A stretch of DNA of 40,612 nt from Rheinheimera baltica DSM 14885 (GTDB taxonomy: Bacteria; Pseudomonadota; Gammaproteobacteria; Enterobacterales; Alteromonadaceae). The number at the start of each line of letters is the position of its first letter. Position 1 is the first letter of the stretch. The stretch covers positions 1-40,612 of the forward strand of contig NZ_AUDG01000037.1 of NCBI RefSeq assembly GCF_000425345.1, given 5' to 3'. The position numbers were made by a program, and so were the translations under genes. This document shows, piece by piece, positions 17,461 through 27,200 of this stretch. The notes beneath the pieces are model-generated. The model made no database searches. It worked only from the letters and a program-made list of their open reading frames with translations, and was not told the DNA's origin.

Positions 17461-17489
17461 CAAAAAAAAACCTCCCTGGTTGGGAGGTT
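17461..17489 (-). terminator. pheA attenuator (intrinsic terminator in the leader)
   Basis: On the minus strand AACCTCCC pairs with GGGAGGTT around a five-base loop and runs into nine T (A run at 17462-17470 on the plus strand). It stands between the leader-peptide stop and the pheA start, where only an attenuator makes sense. An upstream TGGGAGG (plus-strand complement at 17520-17526, inside the leader peptide) can pair with the CCTCCCA arm to make the competing antiterminator. AGCTTTACC and GGTAAGCT flank that segment and can form the pause/protector hairpin. Confidence 0.88.
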
Positions 17490-17513
17490 TTCTGGTTTTA
17501 CTGCGCGCGCAGC

Positions 17514-17576
17514 TTACCGCCTCCCATGTAAGGTGGTAAAGCTAAAAAAGCTGAGCGCGATAATAAGTATTTTCAT
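17514..17576 (-). CDS. pheL: pheA leader peptide
   Basis: A 20-codon reading frame, ATG at 17576-17574 and TAA at 17516-17514. It encodes a short peptide with the Phe cluster SFFSF (three Phe among residues 10-13) followed by TTLHGRR. Phe codons sit just at the 5' arm of the first leader hairpin, so a ribosome stalled for charged tRNA-Phe would free the antiterminator segment. This is the logic of enterobacterial pheL, although the peptide sequence is different and has fewer Phe. A weak AGAG ribosome site lies just upstream. It is too short for routine gene calling. Confidence 0.85.
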   Translation of the reverse strand: MKILIIALSFFSFTTLHGRR

Positions 17577-17583
17577 GATCTCT

Positions 17584-17613
17584 AAAATAGTCCGTCTGGA
17601 TGGCTAAAGTCAA
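17584..17613 (-). promoter_or_regulatory. Possible pheL-pheA promoter overlapping the upstream stop codon
   Basis: On the minus strand TTGACT (17613-17608) and TATTTT (17589-17584) are 18 bases apart. The -35 overlaps the stop codon of the penicillin-acylase gene. Transcription from it would begin within a few bases of the leader ATG, which leaves little ribosome site, so a start further upstream inside that gene, or readthrough, is also possible. Confidence 0.35.
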
Positions 17614-19955
17614 CCCTGAGGCGTCAACAACAACTGATATTTTTTTTCTCCGGGTAAAAAGGGTAATGCAACTTCGTTTAACCAATAGTGATGGTCTGCA
17701 CGGTAAAAAGGCGACAAAGGATGGCCAGACTGACCCGCAGGAATGGTTAAAATACCTTTATGCTCCTGACCTGGCGCAACCACCATTCGTTCTGACTGGC
17801 CAAAGCCAGGTAGTTGTACGCGAGGCATGTGCCTGTCACCCTTCATCGGGGTTTGCGGCATATTTAACCAATCACCTAACAGGGGTATTGCTGACGCAAG
17901 TGGGTGGCGAATATTGGCTTGATTAACCTGGCCCCAATTACTTTGCGCAATACTGCCGTATTTTTGCTCCAGTTCAGTTTTACTCTGTAGCACAGCTGCC
18001 AGTAGTAACTCTTTCCAGCTTGCGTAACCGTAGGGTAAGGTGTCAGTGCGCTGTTGCTGCAGCATTTGCCACATGGGTGTTTCAAGAGAAAATTTCAAAT
18101 CCTGGCTGCGGGCACCCTGTTTCTCCAGCAAGGCAGAAAGCGATGCGAACTGTAACGTCAGCAATTGCTGGCGAAAGGCACGAACCAGCGTGTAGCCAAC
18201 AGCATCGACGCTGGCGTTGTTGCTGTTGGTTTGAACGAACTGTCGATAAGACTGCAATTGATGTTCGGTAACCGTATCGTGGTCCAAGACATTTAATAAA
18301 AGCTGCTGCCAGCGCTGGAGCATAAAGGCACGATTATCCAACTGAATATGATGTAAATCTTGCTCATTGGCTTGAGGTAAGGCTTCAAGGCCTTGTTTGA
18401 TTTGCCAGCCTCGGGCACCCAAATCATAACCGCCATTACCTATGATATTGTAAGCATCACCGCCGATCATGCGGGCATTTGCAGTCCATAGGCGGTCTGA
18501 TGCGCTGTACTGCGGCTGTTGCTCAGCATCGTAGTAGCCAAGCCAGCGTTGTTCACCAGTGCTCCAATCTTGTGCAGTATCAAAATCGCTCAGCTGCCGT
18601 TTAGGTATCGGCCCGATAAGGCTCCAGCCAATCTGACCATGGCTATCTGCTACCAACAGGTTTTGTGCTGGCGCACCAATGTGTGGTGCAAGGCGCAATG
18701 CATCTGCGACGTTACGGCTGTATTCGAATTGCAGCAGTGAGAGATTTACCGCAATAGCATCATAGGCTACCCAGCGCAGAGCAAAGAGGTGGTTGTCGCC
18801 AAAACGCACAACGGGGCCCCATTGTGTTTCTGTCAGCTCCAAGGTTTCGTCAGGCTGGCCAGCAACCTTAATGGTTTCATAGTGATAAATAAAAGGTTGC
18901 CAGCCCTCAGGTGTGAGGTAACGTTTGCCATCATCCGAAAGTGTCAGTGTGATTAAGTCATGCCAGTCTGCAGTGCTGTTGGTAAAACCCCAGGCGATAT
19001 GGCCGTTAGAGCCCGCAACTACTGCGGGGGTGCCGGGTAACGTCACGCCGCTAACGGTATGCAGGTTGCCGTTTTCCCGCCAGTTAAGCTGCGCTTTATA
19101 CCAGGTGCCTGGCACGCGAATACCCAGATGCATATCGTCGGCTAAAATTGCGCTACCATGCTCGGTTAAAGTACCTGCAACGGCAAAGTTATTGCTACCA
19201 ATATCGGCACTGTCCATTAAGCTGCAATCATTACATGCGGTTTTCTGCGTTTGCAGCAATTCAGGATAGGCTGAGGTGGGCATCGGCACAGGGTCAATAA
19301 CACTTCCATCCAGCGCGGCTTGCCAAATATCCGAGTGCTGCTGTAAAAAATCGTACCATGGTGCTGGCAAAGACTGTTTAAGTACTGTCATCGCATAGTC
19401 ATCGCGACCAACTTTGCTTTGTAGGTCGATATACATGCTATAGATCACTAAAAAAGAATCACTTGGCTGCCAAGGCTCAGGGCTTTGTTGTAACAAGGTA
19501 TACTCGAACGGCGGCAGTGTAAGAGAAGTTAAGCCTTCATTTACGCCTTTAGTATAAGCACTCAGAAGGTGTTGCTCAGATGGGTTTAGCAATGCCAATG
19601 CTCGCTCAGCCCGGAAGCGAAAACGATGACGCCGCTGCGCCTGATCTGTGTTTAATGCCCGTTCACCAAATAGTGCTGACAGCTCTCCGGCTGCGTTGCG
19701 GCGCAAAATGTCCATTTGAAAGAAGCGCTCTTGTGCATGCGCAAAGCCCAGCGCGAAGGCGGCATCGTCTCGGTTAGCAGCATGGATGCTAAGATAGCCT
19801 AAAGCGTCACGTTCAAGTCGGGTGGTGTTGCTTATATTACTGGTTTTTTCGCCCTCATAAGCGGGTAAACTAAGGCGTAACAGGGTGTACATTAACACTA
19901 CGATTACGGTTAATAGCCCGATTAAGATGCTAAGCGTCCACTTCCACCAATTCAT
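17610..19955 (-). CDS. Penicillin acylase family (S45) N-terminal nucleophile hydrolase
   Basis: A 781-residue precursor. A single N-terminal hydrophobic segment (about residues 7-28) would act as signal or anchor. The alpha-chain region contains RDALGYLSIHAANRDDAAFALGFAHAQERFFQMD, typical of the family. The beta chain begins at S254 in the motif GSNNFAVAG, the autocatalytic N-terminal nucleophile, followed by LADDMHLG, PGTPAVVAGSNGHIAWGFTN and HDL. Relatives hydrolyse amide bonds of penicillins, cephalosporins or acyl-homoserine lactones; the substrate here is not predictable. Only 34 bases separate its stop from the pheL start codon, and 55 bases separate its start from divergent cytochrome b561. 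Confidence 0.88.
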   Translation of the reverse strand: MNWWKWTLSILIGLLTVIVVLMYTLLRLSLPAYEGEKTSNISNTTRLERDALGYLSIHAANRDDAAFALGFAHAQERFFQMDILRRNAAGELSALFGERALNTDQAQRRHRFRFRAERALALLNPSEQHLLSAYTKGVNEGLTSLTLPPFEYTLLQQSPEPWQPSDSFLVIYSMYIDLQSKVGRDDYAMTVLKQSLPAPWYDFLQQHSDIWQAALDGSVIDPVPMPTSAYPELLQTQKTACNDCSLMDSADIGSNNFAVAGTLTEHGSAILADDMHLGIRVPGTWYKAQLNWRENGNLHTVSGVTLPGTPAVVAGSNGHIAWGFTNSTADWHDLITLTLSDDGKRYLTPEGWQPFIYHYETIKVAGQPDETLELTETQWGPVVRFGDNHLFALRWVAYDAIAVNLSLLQFEYSRNVADALRLAPHIGAPAQNLLVADSHGQIGWSLIGPIPKRQLSDFDTAQDWSTGEQRWLGYYDAEQQPQYSASDRLWTANARMIGGDAYNIIGNGGYDLGARGWQIKQGLEALPQANEQDLHHIQLDNRAFMLQRWQQLLLNVLDHDTVTEHQLQSYRQFVQTNSNNASVDAVGYTLVRAFRQQLLTLQFASLSALLEKQGARSQDLKFSLETPMWQMLQQQRTDTLPYGYASWKELLLAAVLQSKTELEQKYGSIAQSNWGQVNQANIRHPLASAIPLLGDWLNMPQTPMKGDRHMPRVQLPGFGQSERMVVAPGQEHKGILTIPAGQSGHPLSPFYRADHHYWLNEVALPFLPGEKKYQLLLTPQG

Positions 19956-20010
19956 ATTTAAGCTTCTCTGGTATAAAATCAGAAACTTAGCATAACGGAG
20001 AGCCAGACCA

Positions 20011-20658
20011 ATGCAACAAAAAGTAAAAGTATGGGATATCGCTGTCAGATTTTTTCACTGGAGCCAGCTGGTTTTGGTCGCGCTGCTTTGGTATACCGGC
20101 GAAGAGGGGATGATGGCGTTGCATCAGTTGTGTGCCTTTAGCTTGTTGGCATTAGTAATATCGCGTCTAGTATGGGGATTTTTCGGCAGCAGCACGGCCA
20201 GATTTAGCCATTTTTCTGCCTCACCGGCTAAAGCGCTGCGCTATTTGCGCAAACCGTTCGCTGTTGCAGGTCACAATCCTGCTTCGTTTTATATGATAGT
20301 GTTATTACTGTTGCTGCTACTGGTGCAGCTGCTAAGTGGGTTGGCTACCTTTGATAACAGTTACCTCAGTGATGGCCCGCTCGTGAGTGTGCTACCTGCC
20401 AGCTGGGTTGAGGTAGCATCAGATGTGCACAGCATTAACATTAATATTTTGTTGGCGGCAATTGCCATTCATGTCGTTGCCGCTGTGTGGCATAGCTTAC
20501 GGGTGCATAATGTTATTCTGACCATGATAACCGGCAAAGACAGTGGGGTATCTGAAGAGATAGTCTTAAAGAAAAACCGCTGGTTTTTTCTACTGTTAAC
20601 AGCAATATTAGTGTTGTTGTACTGGTGGCAGGGCGCCGCACTGGTGGCGCTACTGTAA
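20011..20658 (+). CDS. Cytochrome b561 / b-type cytochrome membrane protein
   Basis: A 215-residue integral membrane protein of the cytochrome b561/Ni-hydrogenase b-subunit family. Four main membrane segments lie at about 19-29, 38-58, 92-112 and 142-162, with a fifth hydrophobic stretch at 190-210. Candidate haem ligands are H16 (FFHW), H38 (ALHQL), H140 (DVHS) and H154 (AIHVV). Such proteins pass electrons between quinol and periplasmic cytochromes. The neighbouring convergent gene encodes a cytochrome c', a plausible partner often found next to b561 genes. Confidence 0.88.
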   Translation: MQQKVKVWDIAVRFFHWSQLVLVALLWYTGEEGMMALHQLCAFSLLALVISRLVWGFFGSSTARFSHFSASPAKALRYLRKPFAVAGHNPASFYMIVLLLLLLLVQLLSGLATFDNSYLSDGPLVSVLPASWVEVASDVHSININILLAAIAIHVVAAVWHSLRVHNVILTMITGKDSGVSEEIVLKKNRWFFLLLTAILVLLYWWQGAALVALL

Positions 20659-20682
20659 ACGCACCACCAGTTTGCTGGTTGA

Positions 20683-21135
20683 TTATTCTTTGTATTGTTC
20701 GTGGCAGGCTTTGCAGTTGCGGGCAAAGTTGCCAAAGGCTTTACGAGTTTCAGCCTGGTCACCCGCATCTGCAGCGGCTTTTAATGTTGCTGCATCACTG
20801 ACTAATTTCGCTCCACGGCTATTAAAGTCGTCTAAATTCTGCCAAATAGCTGCCTTGGCATCGCCACCGCCTTGTTCCGCACCTGGCACTGTAAACGCCT
20901 CCCAAGGCAACGATGTTAAGGTAGCAAGTGCCGTTGCGCGTTTTGTAACACGTTCAGCGTCATAACTCACTTCGCCTTTTAACATGTCTGCTATGTCTGC
21001 CATGTTGTGGCGAATAAGTTGAAAGCTGGCTTGGCGATACGTGACACTGTCTTTCGCGTCAGAAAAGGCACTACCGGCGCTAGCCGAGGTCGAAACGATT
21101 GAGATAAAAAGGGCCGTTATTAGTTGTTTTTTCAT
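20683..21135 (-). CDS. Cytochrome c' family protein
   Basis: About 150 residues, exported: signal peptide MKKQLITALFISIVSTSASA. The four-helix cytochrome c' pattern includes an N-terminal helix with YRQASFQLIRHNMADIADML, a central PWEAF region, a KAAIWQNLDDFNSRG helix, and a C-terminal haem site CKACHEQYK. The usual CxxCH is present, so haem c is bound covalently. Cytochromes c' bind NO and can have electron-transfer roles. The start at 21135 (with AGAG upstream) is preferred to the upstream ATG at 21183, which would add 16 polar residues before the signal peptide. It converges on the b561 gene with a 24-base gap. Confidence 0.9.
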   Translation of the reverse strand: MKKQLITALFISIVSTSASAGSAFSDAKDSVTYRQASFQLIRHNMADIADMLKGEVSYDAERVTKRATALATLTSLPWEAFTVPGAEQGGGDAKAAIWQNLDDFNSRGAKLVSDAATLKAAADAGDQAETRKAFGNFARNCKACHEQYKE

Positions 21136-21245
21136 TGATTCGTTCTCTTTTGTTGAATTTACATGCAATAATGGATTCGTCATATCTTAACAGAATGCAA
21201 TATCTTGCCAATAATCAATAGTCTTTAAAAATACAGGCAGAGTGA

Positions 21246-24206
21246 GTGAAGGACGTTACTTTTATTAAACCAAGCGGAATGGATTCACTGGGGCGTAAAT
21301 TTGCGTTGGTGGTTTTTGTCGCAATTATTATTGCCGGCTTTGCGGTGGGATATACCGTACTGGTAATGCAACAGAGCATTGCGTTGCAGCAGCAGCAACA
21401 GGTCACGGAGCAATATGCTCAGCGTTATGCCAGACAGCTGAACCAAGACTTTGTAGAAAAAGAGCAAAAAGCGATAACAGTAAACCAGATAGTCATGCGC
21501 GAGCTGGCATCGCAACCACTTGTTGCTGCCAAAACTCAAAAAGCACTGGCAGATGGTAGTTTCCGCTCACAAGATGATTATTCCGCTGCGTTTATTTCTG
21601 CCAATGAATATAACCGTCGCACCGCCGCATTATTCGACAGAACAGCGCCGATATGGCAGCAATTGTCGCCATTGGTGTTGCAAGACTTCTTCAATTTTTA
21701 CTTTATTTCAAAAGAGCAGTTTATCCGCATATCTCCAGGTGACTGGGCCTTGCAGGTAAATGTTGAACATGATTTCAATAACGATTTGTTCTACAGCGTT
21801 GCCTTACCTGAACAAAACCCTACCCGTCAGCCTCGCTGGACCCCGGTATATTACGACAGCATTTGGAAAAAGTGGATGACGAGCCTGATAATTCCATTGT
21901 ATATAAACGATGAGTTTATCGGTGTTACGGGTTTTGATTACAGCCTAAATGACATTATTGAATTATTGCCGCCCACAGACACTCAGTTTCAGAGCCGTGC
22001 CTTTTTGTTTGATGAAAACGGCATTGTTTTTGGTGCTTCAGAGCAGCAACTAAGTGCAAATACGGCAATGAATACGCGTTACAGTGGCGTTAAACCAGAG
22101 CATGAAGCGTTGCAACGTTACGCAACTCAAGTTGCGGCGACGCCTAATGCAGTGAGTCGGGCTGCGTCTATTACACCTGATCAGCTAATATATGCCGCGC
22201 CGTTAACACGGCTAAATTGGTATATCGCGGTGTATACAGAAAAATCTAAAGTACTGGATTCATTAACGGCGTCACGTTCCCGGCTGTTACTGACGTTCTT
22301 TATTGTCGCCATATTGGTAGCACTATTTTTGCAGTTAGTGGTGTATCACTTTTTGCTTAAGCGATTAAACCGCTTGTCTGCAGCCATAAATCGGTTGTCT
22401 CGCGGGGATTTGCAGCAGGTAATGCTTGATGACAAGCAAGATGAAATCGGGTTGTTGAATCGCGCTTTTGGACGCATGTCTGCCGAAATTACCGAGCTTG
22501 TTAGTGGCCTAAATGCGCGGATTGAAGAAAAAGAACAGGCCGAACGTTCAGCGCGAAAACTTAGTAAAGCAGTGTCGTTTTCCAGCTCGGGTATCGTACT
22601 AACCGACCAATTCCTTAATATCGAATACATTAACCCGTTTTTAACGGAAATGATTGGCGCCAGTGCAGATGAACTGAACCAGCAACCTGTACATAGTTTG
22701 TTTGCCACCGAAATGCATCATGTTGGTGAGGAGATAACTCAAACGGTATTGGCGCGTCAGCATTGGCGAGGTGACATGCTATTGCAGTTCCAGCAACGCC
22801 AGCTCTGGGTGTCGCTAGCTATTGCGCCTATTCGCGATGATAAAGGCGATATCAGCAATTACGTTTGTGCAATGCAGGACATTTCGTTTATCAAGCAAAG
22901 CCAAAAGAAAATGGAGCAATTAGCCTACTATGATGTGCTTACCGGGCTAGCTAACCGAAGCTACTTCAGAGATCAATTACGTAAAGCGATTGCGATGGCT
23001 CACCGGGGGTACTACAACTTTGCCTTGTTGTATTTCGATTTAGACGAGTTTAAACGCATAAACGATACACTGGGCCATGATGCCGGTGATGAGCTGTTAA
23101 AAGAAATATCCAAACGCTTGATGGCGCGATTACGTGAAGAAGATACTATTGCCCGTCTTGGCGGTGATGAATTCGCGGTAATATTAAGCGGCATTAAAGA
23201 TCGTGCTCAGGCCTCAACGATAGCCGCAAATTTACAACAGGCATTCGCTGCACCGGTAAAACTGGGTAATCATGATGTGTCCATAAGTGCCAGTATTGGT
23301 ATTACCGTGGCGCCAGAAGATGCCTCAGAAGAAGAGTTACTGTTAAAGCACGCAGACCTTGCGATGTACGAAGCTAAAGCCCGTGGAAAAAACACCTTTC
23401 ATTTTTTCAGTCCTGATCTTAATGAAGCAGCAAATGAACGCTTACTCATTGAAAATCAATTGCGTGAAGCGATTCGTGAGCACCAGTTCTTACTTTATTA
23501 CCAGCCAAAAATTGATATTCGCGATAACACTATCATAGGTTATGAAACCCTGCTGCGTTGGTTGCGGCCGGACAATACGCTTGTGCCACCGTTGAGGTTT
23601 ATCGGTGTGGCGGAGAGTACAGGGTTAATTGTACAAATTGGTGAGTGGATTATTTGGGAAGCGTGCCGCTTTTTATCCCGCCAACATAGCCGTGGCTACA
23701 CCGTATCGTTATCCATTAACTTATCTGTTCGCCAATTTAATGATGACAATTTGCCAGAAATTGTTGAGCGAATTATTAAACGCACAGGGGCCGATCCGGC
23801 GTACTTAATTTTCGAAATTACCGAAAGTATGTTAATGGGAGACACCGATGCGGCTATTAACCAACTAAATCAGTTAAAGCGCCTCGGAGTGTCTTTATCT
23901 ATTGACGACTTTGGTACAGGCTATTCGTCGCTTAGTTATTTAAAGCGATTTCCGGTAGATGAGCTGAAAATAGATCGCTCGTTCGTCAAAGATATTCCTG
24001 AAGACCGCAATGACATGGATATTGTCGCGGCAATTATCGCTATGGCACAGAAGATGAATCTTCGTGTTGTGGCCGAAGGAGTAGAAACAGTCGAACAAGC
24101 CGATTTTTTAAGAAAAAATGCTTGCTACCAGGTTCAGGGCTATTACTACAGCATGCCATTGGCAGAGCAAGAGCTTAGTCGGCTGAACTTTGTTATTAGT
24201 AGTTAA
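21246..24206 (+). CDS. Membrane-bound sensor with dCACHE, HAMP, PAS, GGDEF and EAL domains
   Basis: A 986-residue cyclic-di-GMP enzyme. TM1 at about 19-41, periplasmic dCACHE-like sensor (about 45-335), TM2 at about 347-368, HAMP, PAS (about 440-545), GGDEF and EAL. The GGDEF motif is intact at G639-F643 (RLGGDEF) and an RxxD I-site (REED) lies five residues upstream, suggesting an active, feedback-inhibited diguanylate cyclase. The EAL motif reads E767-T-L, with catalytic Glu retained, and DDFGTGYSSLSYLKRFPVDELKID and the QVQGYYYSMPL loop are present, so phosphodiesterase activity is also likely. Net direction is unknown. The start is GTG at 21246; the ATG at 21282 would shorten the N-terminus by 12 residues. 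Amidohydrolase gene follows after 21 bases. Confidence 0.9.
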   Translation: MKDVTFIKPSGMDSLGRKFALVVFVAIIIAGFAVGYTVLVMQQSIALQQQQQVTEQYAQRYARQLNQDFVEKEQKAITVNQIVMRELASQPLVAAKTQKALADGSFRSQDDYSAAFISANEYNRRTAALFDRTAPIWQQLSPLVLQDFFNFYFISKEQFIRISPGDWALQVNVEHDFNNDLFYSVALPEQNPTRQPRWTPVYYDSIWKKWMTSLIIPLYINDEFIGVTGFDYSLNDIIELLPPTDTQFQSRAFLFDENGIVFGASEQQLSANTAMNTRYSGVKPEHEALQRYATQVAATPNAVSRAASITPDQLIYAAPLTRLNWYIAVYTEKSKVLDSLTASRSRLLLTFFIVAILVALFLQLVVYHFLLKRLNRLSAAINRLSRGDLQQVMLDDKQDEIGLLNRAFGRMSAEITELVSGLNARIEEKEQAERSARKLSKAVSFSSSGIVLTDQFLNIEYINPFLTEMIGASADELNQQPVHSLFATEMHHVGEEITQTVLARQHWRGDMLLQFQQRQLWVSLAIAPIRDDKGDISNYVCAMQDISFIKQSQKKMEQLAYYDVLTGLANRSYFRDQLRKAIAMAHRGYYNFALLYFDLDEFKRINDTLGHDAGDELLKEISKRLMARLREEDTIARLGGDEFAVILSGIKDRAQASTIAANLQQAFAAPVKLGNHDVSISASIGITVAPEDASEEELLLKHADLAMYEAKARGKNTFHFFSPDLNEAANERLLIENQLREAIREHQFLLYYQPKIDIRDNTIIGYETLLRWLRPDNTLVPPLRFIGVAESTGLIVQIGEWIIWEACRFLSRQHSRGYTVSLSINLSVRQFNDDNLPEIVERIIKRTGADPAYLIFEITESMLMGDTDAAINQLNQLKRLGVSLSIDDFGTGYSSLSYLKRFPVDELKIDRSFVKDIPEDRNDMDIVAAIIAMAQKMNLRVVAEGVETVEQADFLRKNACYQVQGYYYSMPLAEQELSRLNFVISS

Positions 24207-24227
24207 CTTTTAATTCAGGAACACGTT

Positions 24228-27200
24228 ATGACCATAAGCCGCCTGTCGAAGGTTGGTTCTGCGTTGCTTATCGCTTTTGCCGCGAGCAGCCAAGCTGATC
24301 AGACCTCTCCGTTACAAGGTATCATTGATAAAACGCCTAATTTAATTGCCCTGACCGGTGCTACTGTTTACACCGAACCGGGCAAAAAACTACAAAACGC
24401 CACCGTTTTAATTTCCAATGGCCGTATCAGTGCTGTTGGCACAAGCGTTGCCGTTCCAGCGGGTTATCAACAAATTGATGCTAGCCGCTACATGGTGTAT
24501 CCAGGTTTTATTGACCCCTATACTCAATATGGTATTGAGGCAGCAAAACCGGCGGCTCGTGGTAGCTATCGTGATGCGCCGGTCTACAAAAATGACCGCA
24601 AAGGAGGCAATGCCAGCAATGCCGCTATCCATGCGGAGCTTGACTGGATAAGCGAGTTTAAACCTGATGCGAAAGCAGCAGAAGCGCTGCGGCAGTTAGG
24701 CTTTACTGCTGCGCAATCAGCGCGATTTGACGGTATTTTTCGTGGGCAGGCTTTTGTCAGCGCATTAGTGGACGGTTTGCCAAACGACGTTGTATTAAAC
24801 GCCAGGGGACCGCAGTTTATGGCGTTTAGCAAAGGGACGTCAGAGCAAAGTTATCCGTCTTCTCTTATGGGCAGTATTGCACTGATTCGTCAAACTTTAA
24901 GTGACGCTAATTGGTATAACCAGGCTTACGGAAAAACAGATGTGCGCTACTTTAATGCGCCGATTGAGTATAATGCTGCACTGCAAGGCTTAAGTAACAT
25001 TAATCAGCAAGGTGCCATTTTTGAAACCACTGATGACAGATCGATGTTGCGTGCACATCTGTTGTTAAATGAGTTTAACCTGACCAATGCCACTATGGTG
25101 GGATCGGGTTATGAATATGTGCGACTTGATGACGTTAAAGCGATGCAGCGCAAGCTGATACTGCCATTGAATTTCCCCGCAGCGCCAGAAGTTGAGCAGC
25201 TATCAGACCAGATTGATGTAAATCTTGCAGATTTGCGGCATTGGGAGCGTGCCCCAGCGAACGCAGCAACATTGGCAAAAGCGGGTGTCCCATTTGCATT
25301 AACTACCTTTAAGTTAAAAGACAAGAAAGATTTCTGGCCAAATTTACGTAAAGCGGTAAAACACGGTTTATCCGAGGATACGGCGTTAGCCGCGCTTACC
25401 ACGGTACCCGCTTCTATTGCTGGGGTGTCAGACAAGCTGGGTAAAATTGCACCTGGTTTTCAGGCAGATTTAGTGCTGGCCAGTGGTGACTTATTTGCTG
25501 ATGGTGAAATTGTTGCCACTTGGGTGCGCGGCAAACAACATAGCATTAAACCGATAACGCCGATTGAATTTGCTGGTGATTACCAAGTCTCTGTTGCGGG
25601 TAAACCTTTTACAATTAGTTTGACCGGCGATGCAGAAAAGCTTAGTGGCAGTGTCAAGGTAGATGCTGGCGATGCAGAAGCCAAAATTGTAAAACTCGAA
25701 CAGGTAAAGACACAGCAGCAGCTGTTGCAGTTTAATTTGAATCTTGCTGACTTAACGGGCGATAAGCAGATTGCCCAATTTAGTGGCCAGCTGTTGGACA
25801 ACAATTTAACAGGTAAATGGCAGTTAATGTCAGGTACTGAAATGTTGACTGCGAAACGCCAACCGCCAGTTAGTGTTGAAACTGATGACAAAGCCGATGA
25901 CAGCGTTGATATTAATATGCTGTCAAAGATAACGTTTCCAAATCGTGCTTATGGTCTTCCTGAGTTAGCAAAACAGCAAAACGTACATATTAAAAATGCG
26001 ACGGTGTGGACAGCTGAGAAAGAAGGTGTGCTGCAAAACACCGACGTTATTGTGCGTAATGGTAAGTTCGATAAGATCGGTAAAAACTTAACTACGCCAC
26101 GCGGCTTTGACGTGATTGATGCCAACGGTATGCACCTGACTCCAGGTATGATTGATGAGCACTCACACGTTGCCATAGAAGCTGGCGTCAACGAAGGGAC
26201 CGATGCTGTTACGTCAGAAGTTCGCATTGGCGATGTGTTAAATCCAGAGGACATTAACCTGTATCGTGGTTTAGCTGGTGGTGTAACCACAGCGCAACTC
26301 TTGCACGGCAGTGCCAACCCCATTGGTGGGCAGGCGCAGGTTATTCAGTTTCGCTGGGGCGAAAATGCACAGGGCCTGAAAATGAAAGCGGCACCACCAA
26401 GCATTAAGTTTGCATTGGGTGAAAACGTTAAACAGGCAAATTGGGGCGATGCTTTTACTGAGCGCTACCCGCAAACCCGCATAGGTGTAGAAACAACAAT
26501 TCGTGATGCTTTTGTTGCAGCCAAAGAATACAAAGCCAAACTGGCGGCCTATAACAAATTGACTAAGCGTCAGCGCGAGCAAGTTGCTGCACCGCGCATA
26601 GATTATCGCTTAGAAGCGTTGGTGGAAATTCTGGATAAACAACGTTTTGTGCATACTCACTCTTATGTTGCCTCTGAAATATTAATGCTGATTGAGTTGG
26701 CAGATGACATGGATTTTAACATCACCACTTTTACGCATATTCTGGAAGGTTACAAAACCGGCAAAGAAATGGCAGCACATGGTGCAAGTGCATCAACGTT
26801 TGCTGATTGGTGGGGGTTTAAGATTGAAGTACAGGACGCTATTCCAACCAATGCGTGTTTAATGGCAGAGCAGGGCGTGAATGTCAGTATTAACTCTGAT
26901 GATGCAGGCTTGCAGCGTCGTTTGAATCAGGAAGCGGCTAAATCGGTTATGTACTGCGGTATGGATCAGCATGAAGCGCTAAAAATGGTTACGATTAACC
27001 CTGCTATGCAGTTGAAAATAGATACCGTTACCGGCTCTATTAAAGAAGGTAAGCAAGCTGATTTTGTGTTGTGGAATACGCATCCGTTATCTGTGTATAG
27101 TCAGGCCCAACAAACCTGGATTGCTGGTACCAAATACTTTGATATCAACACAGACAAGCAGCTGCAGCAGCAGCTGGAAGCGGAAAAAATCGCACTGGTA

